A stretch of DNA of 57,637 nt. It comes from Anaerolineales bacterium. Its GTDB lineage: Bacteria; Chloroflexota; Anaerolineae; Anaerolineales; Villigracilaceae. Where the stretch lies: NCBI GenBank assembly GCA_016932715.1, contig JAFGCG010000102.1:1-57637 (forward strand), written 5' to 3'. The position numbers were made by a program, and so were the translations under genes. The notes under the pieces are model-generated. The model did no database searches. It had not been told where the DNA came from and saw only the letters and a list, made by a program, of their open reading frames with translations. How positions within the stretch are numbered: position 1 is the stretch's first letter; every line of letters begins with the position of its first letter. This document shows positions 42,565-51,612 of this stretch, in pieces.

Positions 42565-44013
42565 TTACTTTTCTACAGACTTGATGATCTTCCCCATCTC
42601 TGCACTGATTTTCGGATCGAGCGGCTCGGGACAATGCTCTGCCAGGGTCTTGCGTGCTTTGGCGGTTGCCCAATCACGCGCGTCATCCTTCTTTGTTTCC
42701 CATTCGCCGTAGGGACGCCTGTCCATGAATTGCGGGATGAAGAGATCACGCATGTGTCTACGGGTATGTTTCTGCGCCAGGAAGTGCCCGCCCGGGCCGA
42801 CGTTCGCAATCGTCTCGAGAGCCAGTGTTTCTTCATCCACCACGATGCCCTGCATCATTTTGTGAATGATGGAGAAGATCTCGCAATCCATCAGCATCTC
42901 GGCATACGACCAGATGCGGCTGCCGTGCAGGAACCCGCACCCGAGCAGCATGTCGGACATCACAATGCTTGCCATGAACGTGGAGAGACTGCCTTCGAGT
43001 CCGGCCTGCCAGTTCGGTTCCTTCGCGCCGGTGGCAAACGCTCCCATCGAAAGTGGGATGTTGTAAAAGTCTGCGAGCACGTTCGTTGCGGCGCCGAAGA
43101 GGAAATCCTCCGGTCCGCCGCCCGTGTAGGCGCCGGTGCGTAAATCGGAGGCGGCCTGCGCCGCGGCATAGAAGACGGGTGCGCCGGGATATGCCAGCTG
43201 CAGTAAGGCGGTTGCAGCGATCACCTCCGCGTTGCCGACGGCCAGGTTCCCCGCCATCGTGGCGGGTCCTGTCGTCAGGCAGGCTGCCATCGTCATGAAT
43301 CCGGTCGGGATGCCGTGCTCGGCTGCGATCAGGGCTGCATCCAGGCTGCCGCCATCGTGACCCAGCGGGGGAGCGCTGCATTCCATCAACGAGAGCACAG
43401 GTCGCTGGCGTAGTTTGTCCTTGCCGCCTGCAATTAATGCAGCCATTTCGAGCGCGGCGCTGGCTTCGTGCACGGTATAAATACTTTCCGTTTGCAGATG
43501 CTTCGTGGAGCTTTCCCAGATGGCTTTGATCTCGTGCAGACCACGCGATTCCGGAGGAGTATCCTGGGCAGAAACCGCGACCCAATGAAACGCGACTTCC
43601 TCCGTCGCATCAGCCACGCGGGCGATCTCCTGCACGTCGCGCAGGCACGAGGTCCGCTTTTGACCGGTTTGCAGGTCGATCACTTCCACGCCGCAGCCAT
43701 CCGTCCCGAGATAGACGTGATTTCCATCCAGCGGCAGATCCTGCCCCGGGTCGCGTGCCGCGAGCGGATAGGCTGGCGGGCACTTTTGCAGCGCCTCTTC
43801 GATCACGTCGCCTTTGACGCGCACGATCTTCTTTTCATGGTCGACTGTGGCGCCGTTGGCTTCCCAGATCTCCAGCGCCCGCTGGGATGGGAAGCGTACG
43901 CCCACATGTTCGATGATCCACAACGTGGCTTCGTGGATTTTTTTGACTTCTTCCGCTGTTAAGACTTCAAGCTTCAGCTTCGGATTGCTGATCGACTTGA
44001 TATTTTTCGACAT
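42565..44013 (-). CDS. MttB-family corrinoid methyltransferase, non-pyrrolysine (2)
   Basis: A 482-aa member of the same superfamily as its neighbour but only distantly similar, so it is not a recent duplicate. Landmarks are EATLWIIEHVGVRFPSQRALEI, LGTDGCGVEVIDLQTGQKR, the GPATMAGNLAVGNAEVIAATALLQL barrel strand and the closing GPGGHFLAQKHTRRHMRDLFIPQ, typical of MtgB/MtbB-like proteins. No amber codon interrupts it. AGGA lies 8 nt before the ATG. Two different methyltransferases with one corrinoid protein suggest either two substrates or an amine:corrinoid and a corrinoid:THF pair. Confidence 0.92.
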   Translation of the reverse strand: MSKNIKSISNPKLKLEVLTAEEVKKIHEATLWIIEHVGVRFPSQRALEIWEANGATVDHEKKIVRVKGDVIEEALQKCPPAYPLAARDPGQDLPLDGNHVYLGTDGCGVEVIDLQTGQKRTSCLRDVQEIARVADATEEVAFHWVAVSAQDTPPESRGLHEIKAIWESSTKHLQTESIYTVHEASAALEMAALIAGGKDKLRQRPVLSLMECSAPPLGHDGGSLDAALIAAEHGIPTGFMTMAACLTTGPATMAGNLAVGNAEVIAATALLQLAYPGAPVFYAAAQAASDLRTGAYTGGGPEDFLFGAATNVLADFYNIPLSMGAFATGAKEPNWQAGLEGSLSTFMASIVMSDMLLGCGFLHGSRIWSYAEMLMDCEIFSIIHKMMQGIVVDEETLALETIANVGPGGHFLAQKHTRRHMRDLFIPQFMDRRPYGEWETKKDDARDWATAKARKTLAEHCPEPLDPKISAEMGKIIKSVEK

Positions 44014-44030
44014 AGTGGCATCCTGTCTTA

Positions 44031-44099
44031 ACCACGAAGGACACTAAGGAATACGAAGGTCTTAATTTCCCTTTGTGCAACTTTGTGTTCTTTGTGGTG
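44031..44099. repeat. Palindromic repeat (ACCACGAAGG family), copy 3
   Basis: ACCACGAAGGACAC faces GTGTTCTTTGTGGT over about 69 bp. It lies in the gap between the corrinoid-protein gene and the MttB-like gene and is a relative of the copies at 18541 and 19669. Confidence 0.65.
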
Positions 44100-44108
44100 A
44101 GAAAATTC

Positions 44109-44765
44109 TTATTCTTTCCCAAGCAACTGTTTTGCCAGTTTGACCGCGCCGACGGCATCTTCAGAGGTGCCATCCGCTTTGATCTTTTCGGCCCAGTCTT
44201 TTGTGATCGGCGCGCCGCCTACAATCACTTTGATGCGCGGACGCAAACCCTCCTTATCCAGTTCCTCGATCACTTCACGCTGGCGCACCATGGTCGTTGT
44301 CAGCAATGCGCTCATGCCGATGAGATCGGCATTCACCTCAATTGCCTTGCCGATGATCTTCTCTGCGGAGGCGTCCACGCCGAGGTCGTACACTTCGAAG
44401 CCCGAGGCACTCAGCATGGTGCCGACCAGCGTCTTGCCGATCTCGTGGATATCGCCCTCGACCGTCGCCAGCACCACGCGTCCCAGCACCTCACGTGCCT
44501 GGCCAAGCTTGATCAATTCGGGTTCCAGCGTGGCGATCGCGGCTTTCATCGCTTCACCCGCCATGACCAGTTCCGGCAGGAATGCCTCTCCCTTACCGAA
44601 CTGCTCGCCAATGTAGCTCACGCCAGTGACGAAGCCCTTGGTGATCGTGTCCAATGGGTTGATCTGCAGCTCGATGGATTTCTGAGCGAGTGCTACTGCC
44701 TGCTCGGCTTCACCGTCGATGATGCTTTGTGCCATTTGCTTGTATAGTTCTTCTGTTTCTGCCAT
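44109..44765 (-). CDS. Methyltransferase corrinoid protein (MtmC/MttC-like)
   Basis: A 218-aa cobalamin-binding protein. A helical cap domain (about 1-90) precedes the Rossmann B12 domain with the base-off motif D105-x-H107-x-x-G110 (GDIHEIGK), then the Ser/Thr and Gly loops (IGMSALLTTTM, VIVGGAPITKDWAE). His107 is the lower cobalt ligand. It shuttles the methyl group between the MttB-like enzymes and a second methyl acceptor. It is 18 nt downstream of the GntR regulator gene. No reductive activator (RamA) is in the window. Confidence 0.94.
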   Translation of the reverse strand: MAETEELYKQMAQSIIDGEAEQAVALAQKSIELQINPLDTITKGFVTGVSYIGEQFGKGEAFLPELVMAGEAMKAAIATLEPELIKLGQAREVLGRVVLATVEGDIHEIGKTLVGTMLSASGFEVYDLGVDASAEKIIGKAIEVNADLIGMSALLTTTMVRQREVIEELDKEGLRPRIKVIVGGAPITKDWAEKIKADGTSEDAVGAVKLAKQLLGKE

Positions 44766-44783
44766 GTTGCCGTCTCCTTGTGT

Positions 44784-45536
44784 TCATTTTTTCAACAGGG
44801 GCGAAACCTGCTGTTCTTTTTCATGTAACAATTTTGCGGGGATGTCCAGGTATTCCTCGAGCCATCTGCCTGACTCGATCACATGTGCAATGGATTTTTG
44901 TGCCGCCTGATCTCCATCCCTTTTTTTGAGCGCATTCACAATGGCAATGTGTCCCTTAAGAGTATTTGCCGTGCTATCGGCAAGCAGGTCGGGGTTTCGG
45001 AATAAGGCTTCATACAAAAGCCAGTCGGGAAATGCATTGGTCACGATCGCATACAACTTGATCAGCAGGTCATTCCGGGAGGCTTCCGCAATGGCTGCAT
45101 GGAACTCGCGGCTCGATTTCTGTTCCGCCGACATTTCCTTCAGCGAATCGTGCTTCTTCATCTCCCCGAGCATTCTTTCGAGATCCTTAATCTGCTCATC
45201 CGTTACATTGCGGGCTGCCTCCTGGGCGATCAACGCTTCGAGGACCAGGCGCAAGCCATACGCTTCCACCACATCCTTTGGGGAGATTGTGCGGACGCGC
45301 ACGCCGCGATAGGGGACTCGTTCTGCCAGTCCCGCAGAGACCAGCAGGTCCAAGCCCTCGCGCACCGGCGTCATGCTCACGCCGAGCTGGGTGGCAATAT
45401 CCTCCTGCCGCAGCCAGTCACCGGGTTTGTAGATGCCCGAGATGATCTTCTCGTGCAGGACATCGAAAATATCCTCTTTGAGAGGCCTTTTTTGGATTAG
45501 TTCGGTTTCTTCGTTCGAACGGGAATTGACAAGCAT
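44784..45536 (-). CDS. GntR-family (FCD) transcription regulator
   Basis: A 250-aa regulator: a winged-helix DNA-binding domain (about 18-85; DVLHEKIISGIYKPGDWLRQED, QLGVSMTPVREGLDLL) and a C-terminal FCD ligand-binding domain (about 95-235) with helical metal/ligand positions (EFHAAIAEASRNDLL, HIAIVNALKKRD). It is the first gene of the operon with the corrinoid protein, both methyltransferases and the M20 enzyme. A long inverted repeat covers its start codon and promoter, so it probably represses its own operon until the amine or a product is bound. Confidence 0.92.
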   Translation of the reverse strand: MLVNSRSNEETELIQKRPLKEDIFDVLHEKIISGIYKPGDWLRQEDIATQLGVSMTPVREGLDLLVSAGLAERVPYRGVRVRTISPKDVVEAYGLRLVLEALIAQEAARNVTDEQIKDLERMLGEMKKHDSLKEMSAEQKSSREFHAAIAEASRNDLLIKLYAIVTNAFPDWLLYEALFRNPDLLADSTANTLKGHIAIVNALKKRDGDQAAQKSIAHVIESGRWLEEYLDIPAKLLHEKEQQVSPLLKK

Positions 45537-45566
45537 TGACTACCTCAATGAATGCTTGTCATTATA
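45528..45566. promoter_or_regulatory. Operator and -10 region of the methyltransferase operon
   Basis: Arms GACAAGCATT (45528-45537) and AATGCTTGTC (45551-45560) form a perfect 10-bp dyad with a 13-bp spacer. A second, nested dyad is CATTGA-N5-TCAATG (45534-45550). The dyad contains the GntR start codon, and a minus-strand TATAAT (45566-45561) abuts its far end. The region 45537-45719 is otherwise AT-rich and noncoding. Confidence 0.75.
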
Positions 45567-45711
45567 TATTATATATAATTTTCGGTGCGTAACTTTGTGG
45601 GGTGACAATCGTCACTTGTTTTGGACAGTTTACACTTCTTCCGGAACTTCCAGAACGGGAGCTACTTCGATGTTCTTTTCCTTTAACAGCCATGCCAGCG
45701 GGGAAAGGCAT

Positions 45712-45765
45712 GATTCGATTTACGATTTGCGATTTGCGATTGGCGATTGGCGATTTACGAATGCG
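45712..45765. repeat. GATTTGC/GATTGGC short tandem words, copy 3 of the GCGAT family
   Basis: Seven to nine-bp words (GATTTAC, GATTTGC, GATTTGC, GATTGGC, GATTGGC, GATTTAC) in tandem. It covers the 3' end and stop codon of nadD, supplying the last ~15 residues. Confidence 0.6.
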
Positions 45766-46373
45766 GATTGCTGGTATAGTTGATGCTGCTCGATGTATTC
45801 GTACACAGGATCGGGAAGATAGTAACGGAATGGCTTGCCCGTTGCGACGCGGCTTCTGATCTCGCGCGAGGCGATCTCGAGCAGCGGCGCATCCACATAA
45901 TGGACCTTGGATTTGATCCCGGGCAGCTCGCGTTCCAGCTCCTCGAGGTTCATCTCTTCGCCCGGACGACGCATCACTCCCACCCAGTGGGCGGCGTACA
46001 AAATCTCTTTGGGTTGATGCCAGCTGGGAAGCTCCTGCAGCGAGTCGCCGCCGAGGACAGGCACGATTTCCGCACCAGGGTTTTGCTCCGCGACCAGCTT
46101 GATCGTGTCCACCGTGTAATGCGGACCGGGCCTCCCCAGTTCCGCATTGGAAAGTTCAAAAGATGGATCATCCCTGATTGCCAGTTTCACCATCGCCAGG
46201 CGGTGCTCCAGGGGTGTGATAAATTGACCTTGTTTATGGGGTGGATCGGGCGTAACCGTCCAGAGCAGACGGGTAAGCTCCAATTGAGTTCTTGCTTCGG
46301 AAGCGAGAATTAGATGACCCAGATGGGGAGGGTCAAATGTGCCGCCGAAAAGACCGATCCGCTCGTGTGACAT
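45720..46373 (-). CDS. nadD: Nicotinate-nucleotide adenylyltransferase
   Basis: A 217-aa nucleotidyltransferase-fold enzyme of NAD synthesis, joining ATP and nicotinate mononucleotide. The signature is GLFGGTFDPPHLGHL near the N-terminus, with later VLGGDSLQELPSWHQP and, replacing the usual ISST motif, EIASREIRSRV. The Met at 46373 is the true start; the ORF runs further upstream without homology. No Shine-Dalgarno is present and a TATACT box ends 6 nt before the ATG, implying a leaderless mRNA. The C-terminal 15 residues (AFVNRQSPIANRK) come from a repeat element and are probably dispensable. Confidence 0.93.
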   Translation of the reverse strand: MSHERIGLFGGTFDPPHLGHLILASEARTQLELTRLLWTVTPDPPHKQGQFITPLEHRLAMVKLAIRDDPSFELSNAELGRPGPHYTVDTIKLVAEQNPGAEIVPVLGGDSLQELPSWHQPKEILYAAHWVGVMRRPGEEMNLEELERELPGIKSKVHYVDAPLLEIASREIRSRVATGKPFRYYLPDPVYEYIEQHQLYQQSAFVNRQSPIANRKS

Positions 46374-46379
46374 GCTGGA

Positions 46380-46385
46380 AGTATA
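46380..46385 (-). promoter_or_regulatory. -10 box of nadD (leaderless)
   Basis: TATACT on the minus strand ends 6 nt before the ATG at 46373. Confidence 0.45.
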
Positions 46386-46406
46386 ACGCGTTCTTTTTCC
46401 TGGCAC

Positions 46407-46435
46407 TTGAAACAATCTTGAAGGAAGAGTAAAAT
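46407..46435 (+). promoter_or_regulatory. Promoter of the vapBC-type module
   Basis: TTGAAA, an exact 17-bp spacer and TAAAAT. Confidence 0.7.
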
Positions 46436-46464
46436 GCTTAGCAGAATTAAGTTTTTGCTTAGCA
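46435..46464. promoter_or_regulatory. Twin palindromic operators of the vapBC-type module
   Basis: TGCTTAGCA, itself a dyad (TGCT-T-AGCA), occurs at 46435-46443 and 46456-46464. The copies are 21 bp apart, two helical turns, between the -10 box and the antitoxin start. This fits cooperative binding of a swapped-hairpin antitoxin. Confidence 0.65.
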
Positions 46465-46474
46465 AGGAGAAAGT

Positions 46475-46723
46475 ATGACTGTTCCTTCTGTAAAAGTGAG
46501 TAATCGTTATCAAATTGCCGTTCCACAACATGCACGCAAACGACTCAAAATAAAAAGTGGAGATCGTTTGTTAGTGGATGTTCAGGACGGGATGATGATT
46601 CTTTTGCCCGAACCTCAGAACTATACTCAGTCGCTGGCAGGTTTGCACCGCGAGATTTGGGAAAAGTCAGGTGATTATATTGCTGGGGAGCGAAATGCAT
46701 GGAACGACTCATCCAAAAGCTGA
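46475..46723 (+). CDS. vapB: AbrB/MazE-type antitoxin
   Basis: An 82-aa protein with the SpoVT/AbrB swapped-hairpin DNA-binding domain (VKVSNRYQIAVPQHARKRLKIKSGDRLLVDV, here given in part) and a C-terminal toxin-binding tail (GLHREIWEKSG). As in other type II modules it should bind its promoter and neutralise the toxin. AAGGAG lies just before the ATG. The toxin gene overlaps its last 25 nt in another frame, giving tight translational coupling. Confidence 0.88.
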   Translation: MTVPSVKVSNRYQIAVPQHARKRLKIKSGDRLLVDVQDGMMILLPEPQNYTQSLAGLHREIWEKSGDYIAGERNAWNDSSKS

Positions 46724-47154
46724 CAAAGTTGGAGAATGTTGGTGTTGATACACCTGTCTTTATCTACCATCTTGAGGCGCATGAAAAATATGCGGCCTTA
46801 ACGCAGAAGATTTTCTCAAGCATGGAAAATGGGAAGTGGCAGGGCATTACCTCAACCATTACACTGATGGAAATCAATGTTCACCCATGGCGGGTTGGTC
46901 GTGAAGACGTCGCTCGGAAGTATGAAGCGCTTCTCATGAACTTCCCTAATTTGAATATTGTCAATATTGATCGCGATGTTGCGCGCATTGCTGCGCAACT
47001 TCGAGCAAGGTTCGATATCCGACCTCCTGATGCTTTACAAGTTGCAGCCAGTCTGACAATGGGAGCGCGCGGCTTCTTGACGAACGATCGGCGTTTATCG
47101 GGTTTGCATTCTTTAATGGATATTATTGTATTGGATGATTATTCCATATCCTAA
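46699..47154 (+). CDS. vapC: PIN-domain (VapC-type) toxin
   Basis: A 151-aa PIN nuclease with the expected acidic site: Asp17 (GVDTPVFIYHLE), Glu58 (TLMEINVHP), Asp111 (RPPDALQVAAS) and Asp130 (GFLTNDRRL). VapC toxins cleave tRNA or rRNA sites with Mg2+. It overlaps the antitoxin gene by 25 nt. No Shine-Dalgarno of its own is obvious, in line with coupling. Confidence 0.9.
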   Translation: MERLIQKLTKLENVGVDTPVFIYHLEAHEKYAALTQKIFSSMENGKWQGITSTITLMEINVHPWRVGREDVARKYEALLMNFPNLNIVNIDRDVARIAAQLRARFDIRPPDALQVAASLTMGARGFLTNDRRLSGLHSLMDIIVLDDYSIS

Positions 47155-47219
47155 ACATACTCTGTTAAAATCGGACGGGGAAGCAAATTCCGTAATCCTT
47201 CTATAGTTTAAAGGTGATT

Positions 47220-48383
47220 ATGAATCCATCCTATGATGCAATCGTGATCGGCGCCGGGGTGATCGGCGCAAGCATTGCCCATAATCTCTCCCGGCGCGGA
47301 CTGAAGGTATTGATCCTCGAACGGGGGGCCGTGGCGGCCGGGGCGACGGGCGCCTCGAGCGGACTGGTCCGGATGCACTACGATATTGAAGTGGATGCTG
47401 CCCTGGCATGGCAGAGTTTCCATTTTTTCAGGAACTGGCGCGAACGGGTCGGCGGGGCATGTGGTTTCCATCGCACCGGTTTCCTGCAGATCGTCCCGCC
47501 CGATAAAAACGATCAGCTGCGCGGCAATGTGGAGATGCAGAAAAGGATCGGCATCCTGACCGAGGTGGTCACTGCCGCGGACGTCAAAAAGCTCGCGCCC
47601 ATGTTCAAGACCGAGGATTTCGAGCTGGCGGCCTACGAACCTGAATCGGGTTATGCAGACCCGGTGCTGACGACCAATTCATTTATCGCGAATGCAAAAG
47701 CCCGCGGCTGCGTGCTAATGCAGGATTGCGAGGTGACCGGAGTCCGCCTCAGTGGGGGAAGGGTGACGGGCGTGGAATCAAGCCGCGGCGCGTTCGACAC
47801 GCCGATCCTCGTCAATTGCGCCGGCACGTTTGCGGATCGGATCGGAAGGATGGCAGGTCTGCACATCCCGCTCACGACTTGGACGCATGATGTGGCGTTC
47901 GTGAAGCGCCCGCCGAACGTTGGGATGCATCCAACGGTGATCGATGACCTGCTCTCCATGTATTTCCGCCCCGAAGGTGAACTGACGCTGATCGGCCTGG
48001 AAGATAACAACCGCCTGGGCGAAGCGCCCGAATCCGACCTGGGTCGTGTCGATCCTGAATTTGTGATGCGTGCGATTGACCGCATCTGCGAACGCGTGGA
48101 CGGCATGGACGAAGGCGCGCTGCATTCCACGCACTTGGGGCGGGATGGGCTAACACCCGATCAGCGCGCGGTCATGGATAAAGCCGGACCGGATGGTTTC
48201 TACGTCGCCTGCGGCTTCAGCGGGACCGGCTTCAAGTTAGCGCCTGCGGTGGGCGTCTGCATGAGCGAATTGATTTTGGATGGCAGCGCGAAACTGGTGG
48301 ATATTGCCTCCCTGAACCTCGGTCGTTTTGCGCGCGGCGAACTGCTGCACGGCGAACATTCCTATGGCAATATTTGGAAATAG
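47220..48383 (+). CDS. FAD-dependent oxidoreductase (DAO family)
   Basis: A 387-aa flavoenzyme. The N-terminal Rossmann motif is VIGAGVIGASIAHNLSRRGL, followed by LERG and a GATGASSGLVR loop like that of sarcosine, glycine and dimethylglycine oxidases. The C-terminal CGFSGTGFKLAPAVG motif closes the FAD site. The likely reaction is oxidation of an N-methyl or amino acid C-N bond. The start at 47220 follows AAGGTGA; an alternative GTG at 47214 is less likely. It lies 2 kb from the methyltransferase operon and may act on the same methylated amines (inference). ligA follows 21 nt downstream. Confidence 0.9.
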   Translation: MNPSYDAIVIGAGVIGASIAHNLSRRGLKVLILERGAVAAGATGASSGLVRMHYDIEVDAALAWQSFHFFRNWRERVGGACGFHRTGFLQIVPPDKNDQLRGNVEMQKRIGILTEVVTAADVKKLAPMFKTEDFELAAYEPESGYADPVLTTNSFIANAKARGCVLMQDCEVTGVRLSGGRVTGVESSRGAFDTPILVNCAGTFADRIGRMAGLHIPLTTWTHDVAFVKRPPNVGMHPTVIDDLLSMYFRPEGELTLIGLEDNNRLGEAPESDLGRVDPEFVMRAIDRICERVDGMDEGALHSTHLGRDGLTPDQRAVMDKAGPDGFYVACGFSGTGFKLAPAVGVCMSELILDGSAKLVDIASLNLGRFARGELLHGEHSYGNIWK

Positions 48384-48392
48384 TTCATTTGA

Positions 48393-50450
<2,058 letters not shown>

Positions 50451-50452
50451 TA

Positions 50453-50640
50453 ATCCCGAAGTAAACTATCCGGTAAATTGGACATAAATCCCGAAGGGAT
50501 GTCAAGATTGTAACTAAAGAACTGGATGTGAAACAAATCCCGAAGGGATGACATGATCACTGCAAATCATGACACCCCTTCAGGGTTGTGATAATTTCAA
50601 ATTCACTATCAATAATCATTTCACCCCTGCGGGGTTACGG
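50453..50640. repeat. Cluster of short palindromes next to a REP-associated transposase
   Basis: ATCCCGAAGGGAT occurs at 50488-50500 and 50537-50549, with a decayed copy ATCCCGAAG at 50453. Related dyads are ACCCCTTCAGGGT (about 50574-50586) and ACCCCTGCGGGGT (50623-50635). They are the kind of extragenic palindromes mobilised by the adjacent transposase. Confidence 0.8.
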
Positions 50641-50647
50641 AGGAGCT

Positions 50648-51109
50648 ATGGCGGGTACATACTCTCAGATATATATTCAAGTCGTCTTTGCCGTGAAGGG
50701 GAGGGAGAACCTTCTTTGCAGAGATTGGCGTGATGAGGTTTTCAAATATATGTGCGGGATCATCAGAAACAAAGGCCATAAACCGATCATCGTCAACGGT
50801 GTTTCTGACCATGTCCATGTGTTTGTTGGCTTGAAACCTTCGATGGCGTTATCTGACCTTGTTCGAGATGTAAAGAATAATTCCACCAATTTCATCAATG
50901 ACCAGGCCTGGATCAAAGGCAAATTCTGCTGGCAGGGAGGCTATGGGGCGTTTTCGTACAGCCATTCGCAAATCGAGAATGTGTACAACTATATTTTGAA
51001 TCAAGAAAACCATCACAACAAACAGACATTTCAGAATGAATATCTGGACTTTCTCAGGAGATTTGAAATCGAGCACAACGTGAAATATTTATTCGAGTGG
51101 ATGGAATGA
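50648..51109 (+). CDS. IS200/REP-associated tyrosine transposase (Y1/HUH)
   Basis: A 153-aa single-domain transposase: QIYIQVVFAVKGRENLL opening strand, the HUH metal motif in VSDHVHVFVGL, and the catalytic Tyr region YNYILNQENHH. Start at 50648 follows GGAGGAGCT. It matches TnpA of IS200 and REP-associated transposases, which cut and join single-stranded DNA at palindromic ends. Palindromes occur upstream but no clear mate lies downstream, where the next gene overlaps its stop codon, so it looks like a domesticated or solo RAYT rather than an intact IS200. Confidence 0.93.
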   Translation: MAGTYSQIYIQVVFAVKGRENLLCRDWRDEVFKYMCGIIRNKGHKPIIVNGVSDHVHVFVGLKPSMALSDLVRDVKNNSTNFINDQAWIKGKFCWQGGYGAFSYSHSQIENVYNYILNQENHHNKQTFQNEYLDFLRRFEIEHNVKYLFEWME

Positions 51110-51531
51110 AGGACCTTTTTATAAAACTGTTCATGGGCATCAACGCCTTTCTCATCCGCCTCACGAATGGGCGGATCGGAAGCAAGCTCGGCACACAAAC
51201 CGTCCTCCTCCTGGAAACTACCGGGCGGAAATCGGGACAGCCACGCCTGATCCCCATTGCCTATTTCATTCACGAAGGGAAATATCTGATCGTCGAATCC
51301 AACTGGGGAAAAGACAAACATGCCGACTGGTATTTGAACTTAAAGAAAAACCCGCGCGCGACACTGACGGTAAATGGACAAAGAATTTCTGTTGAATCCC
51401 ATGAGGCGCAGGGCGACGAATACACCCGCCTGTGGAAATTTGCTGCCGAGCGTCACCCGCCTTATCTGCGCTACCAGGAAATGACCTCCCGGCACATTCC
51501 GATTGTGGTGTTTCAGCATCGTAATACATAA
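51106..51531 (+). CDS. Deazaflavin (F420)-dependent nitroreductase family protein
   Basis: A 141-aa split-barrel protein of the DDN family: TNGRIGSKLGTQTVLLLETTGRKSGQPR, here noted in part as GRIGSKLG and LETTGRKSGQPR, then the SNWGKDKHADWYLNLKKNPRA motif that holds the cofactor. Such proteins reduce quinones or nitro compounds with F420H2, or bind flavins. The ATG overlaps the transposase stop by 4 nt (ATGA), an odd fit for a transposon neighbour; a GTG at 51097 is an alternative. Whether the host makes F420 cannot be told from the window. Confidence 0.88.
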   Translation: MKDLFIKLFMGINAFLIRLTNGRIGSKLGTQTVLLLETTGRKSGQPRLIPIAYFIHEGKYLIVESNWGKDKHADWYLNLKKNPRATLTVNGQRISVESHEAQGDEYTRLWKFAAERHPPYLRYQEMTSRHIPIVVFQHRNT

Positions 51532-51560
51532 AAGAACTCGACAGTAAGTCAATAGGATAA

Positions 51561-51597
51561 AATAGCCCTGCAAGAGGCATAATCTTTCAGGGCTATT
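51561..51597. terminator. Inverted repeat/terminator after the DDN gene
   Basis: AATAGCCCTG and CAGGGCTATT around a 17-nt loop. A TTTT tail on the minus strand and AAAAA on the plus strand make termination of the plus-strand unit uncertain. Confidence 0.5.
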
Positions 51598-51612
51598 AAA
51601 AAGGATATAACC

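Noticed and set aside
40981..44013. Pyrrolysine codon in the MttB-like genes
   Set aside because: Both reading frames are continuous with no in-frame TAG at the usual position, and no pyl genes are present.
46699..46723. Frameshift between antitoxin and toxin genes
   Set aside because: A 25-nt overlap with separate starts is the normal arrangement of such modules; both proteins are complete.
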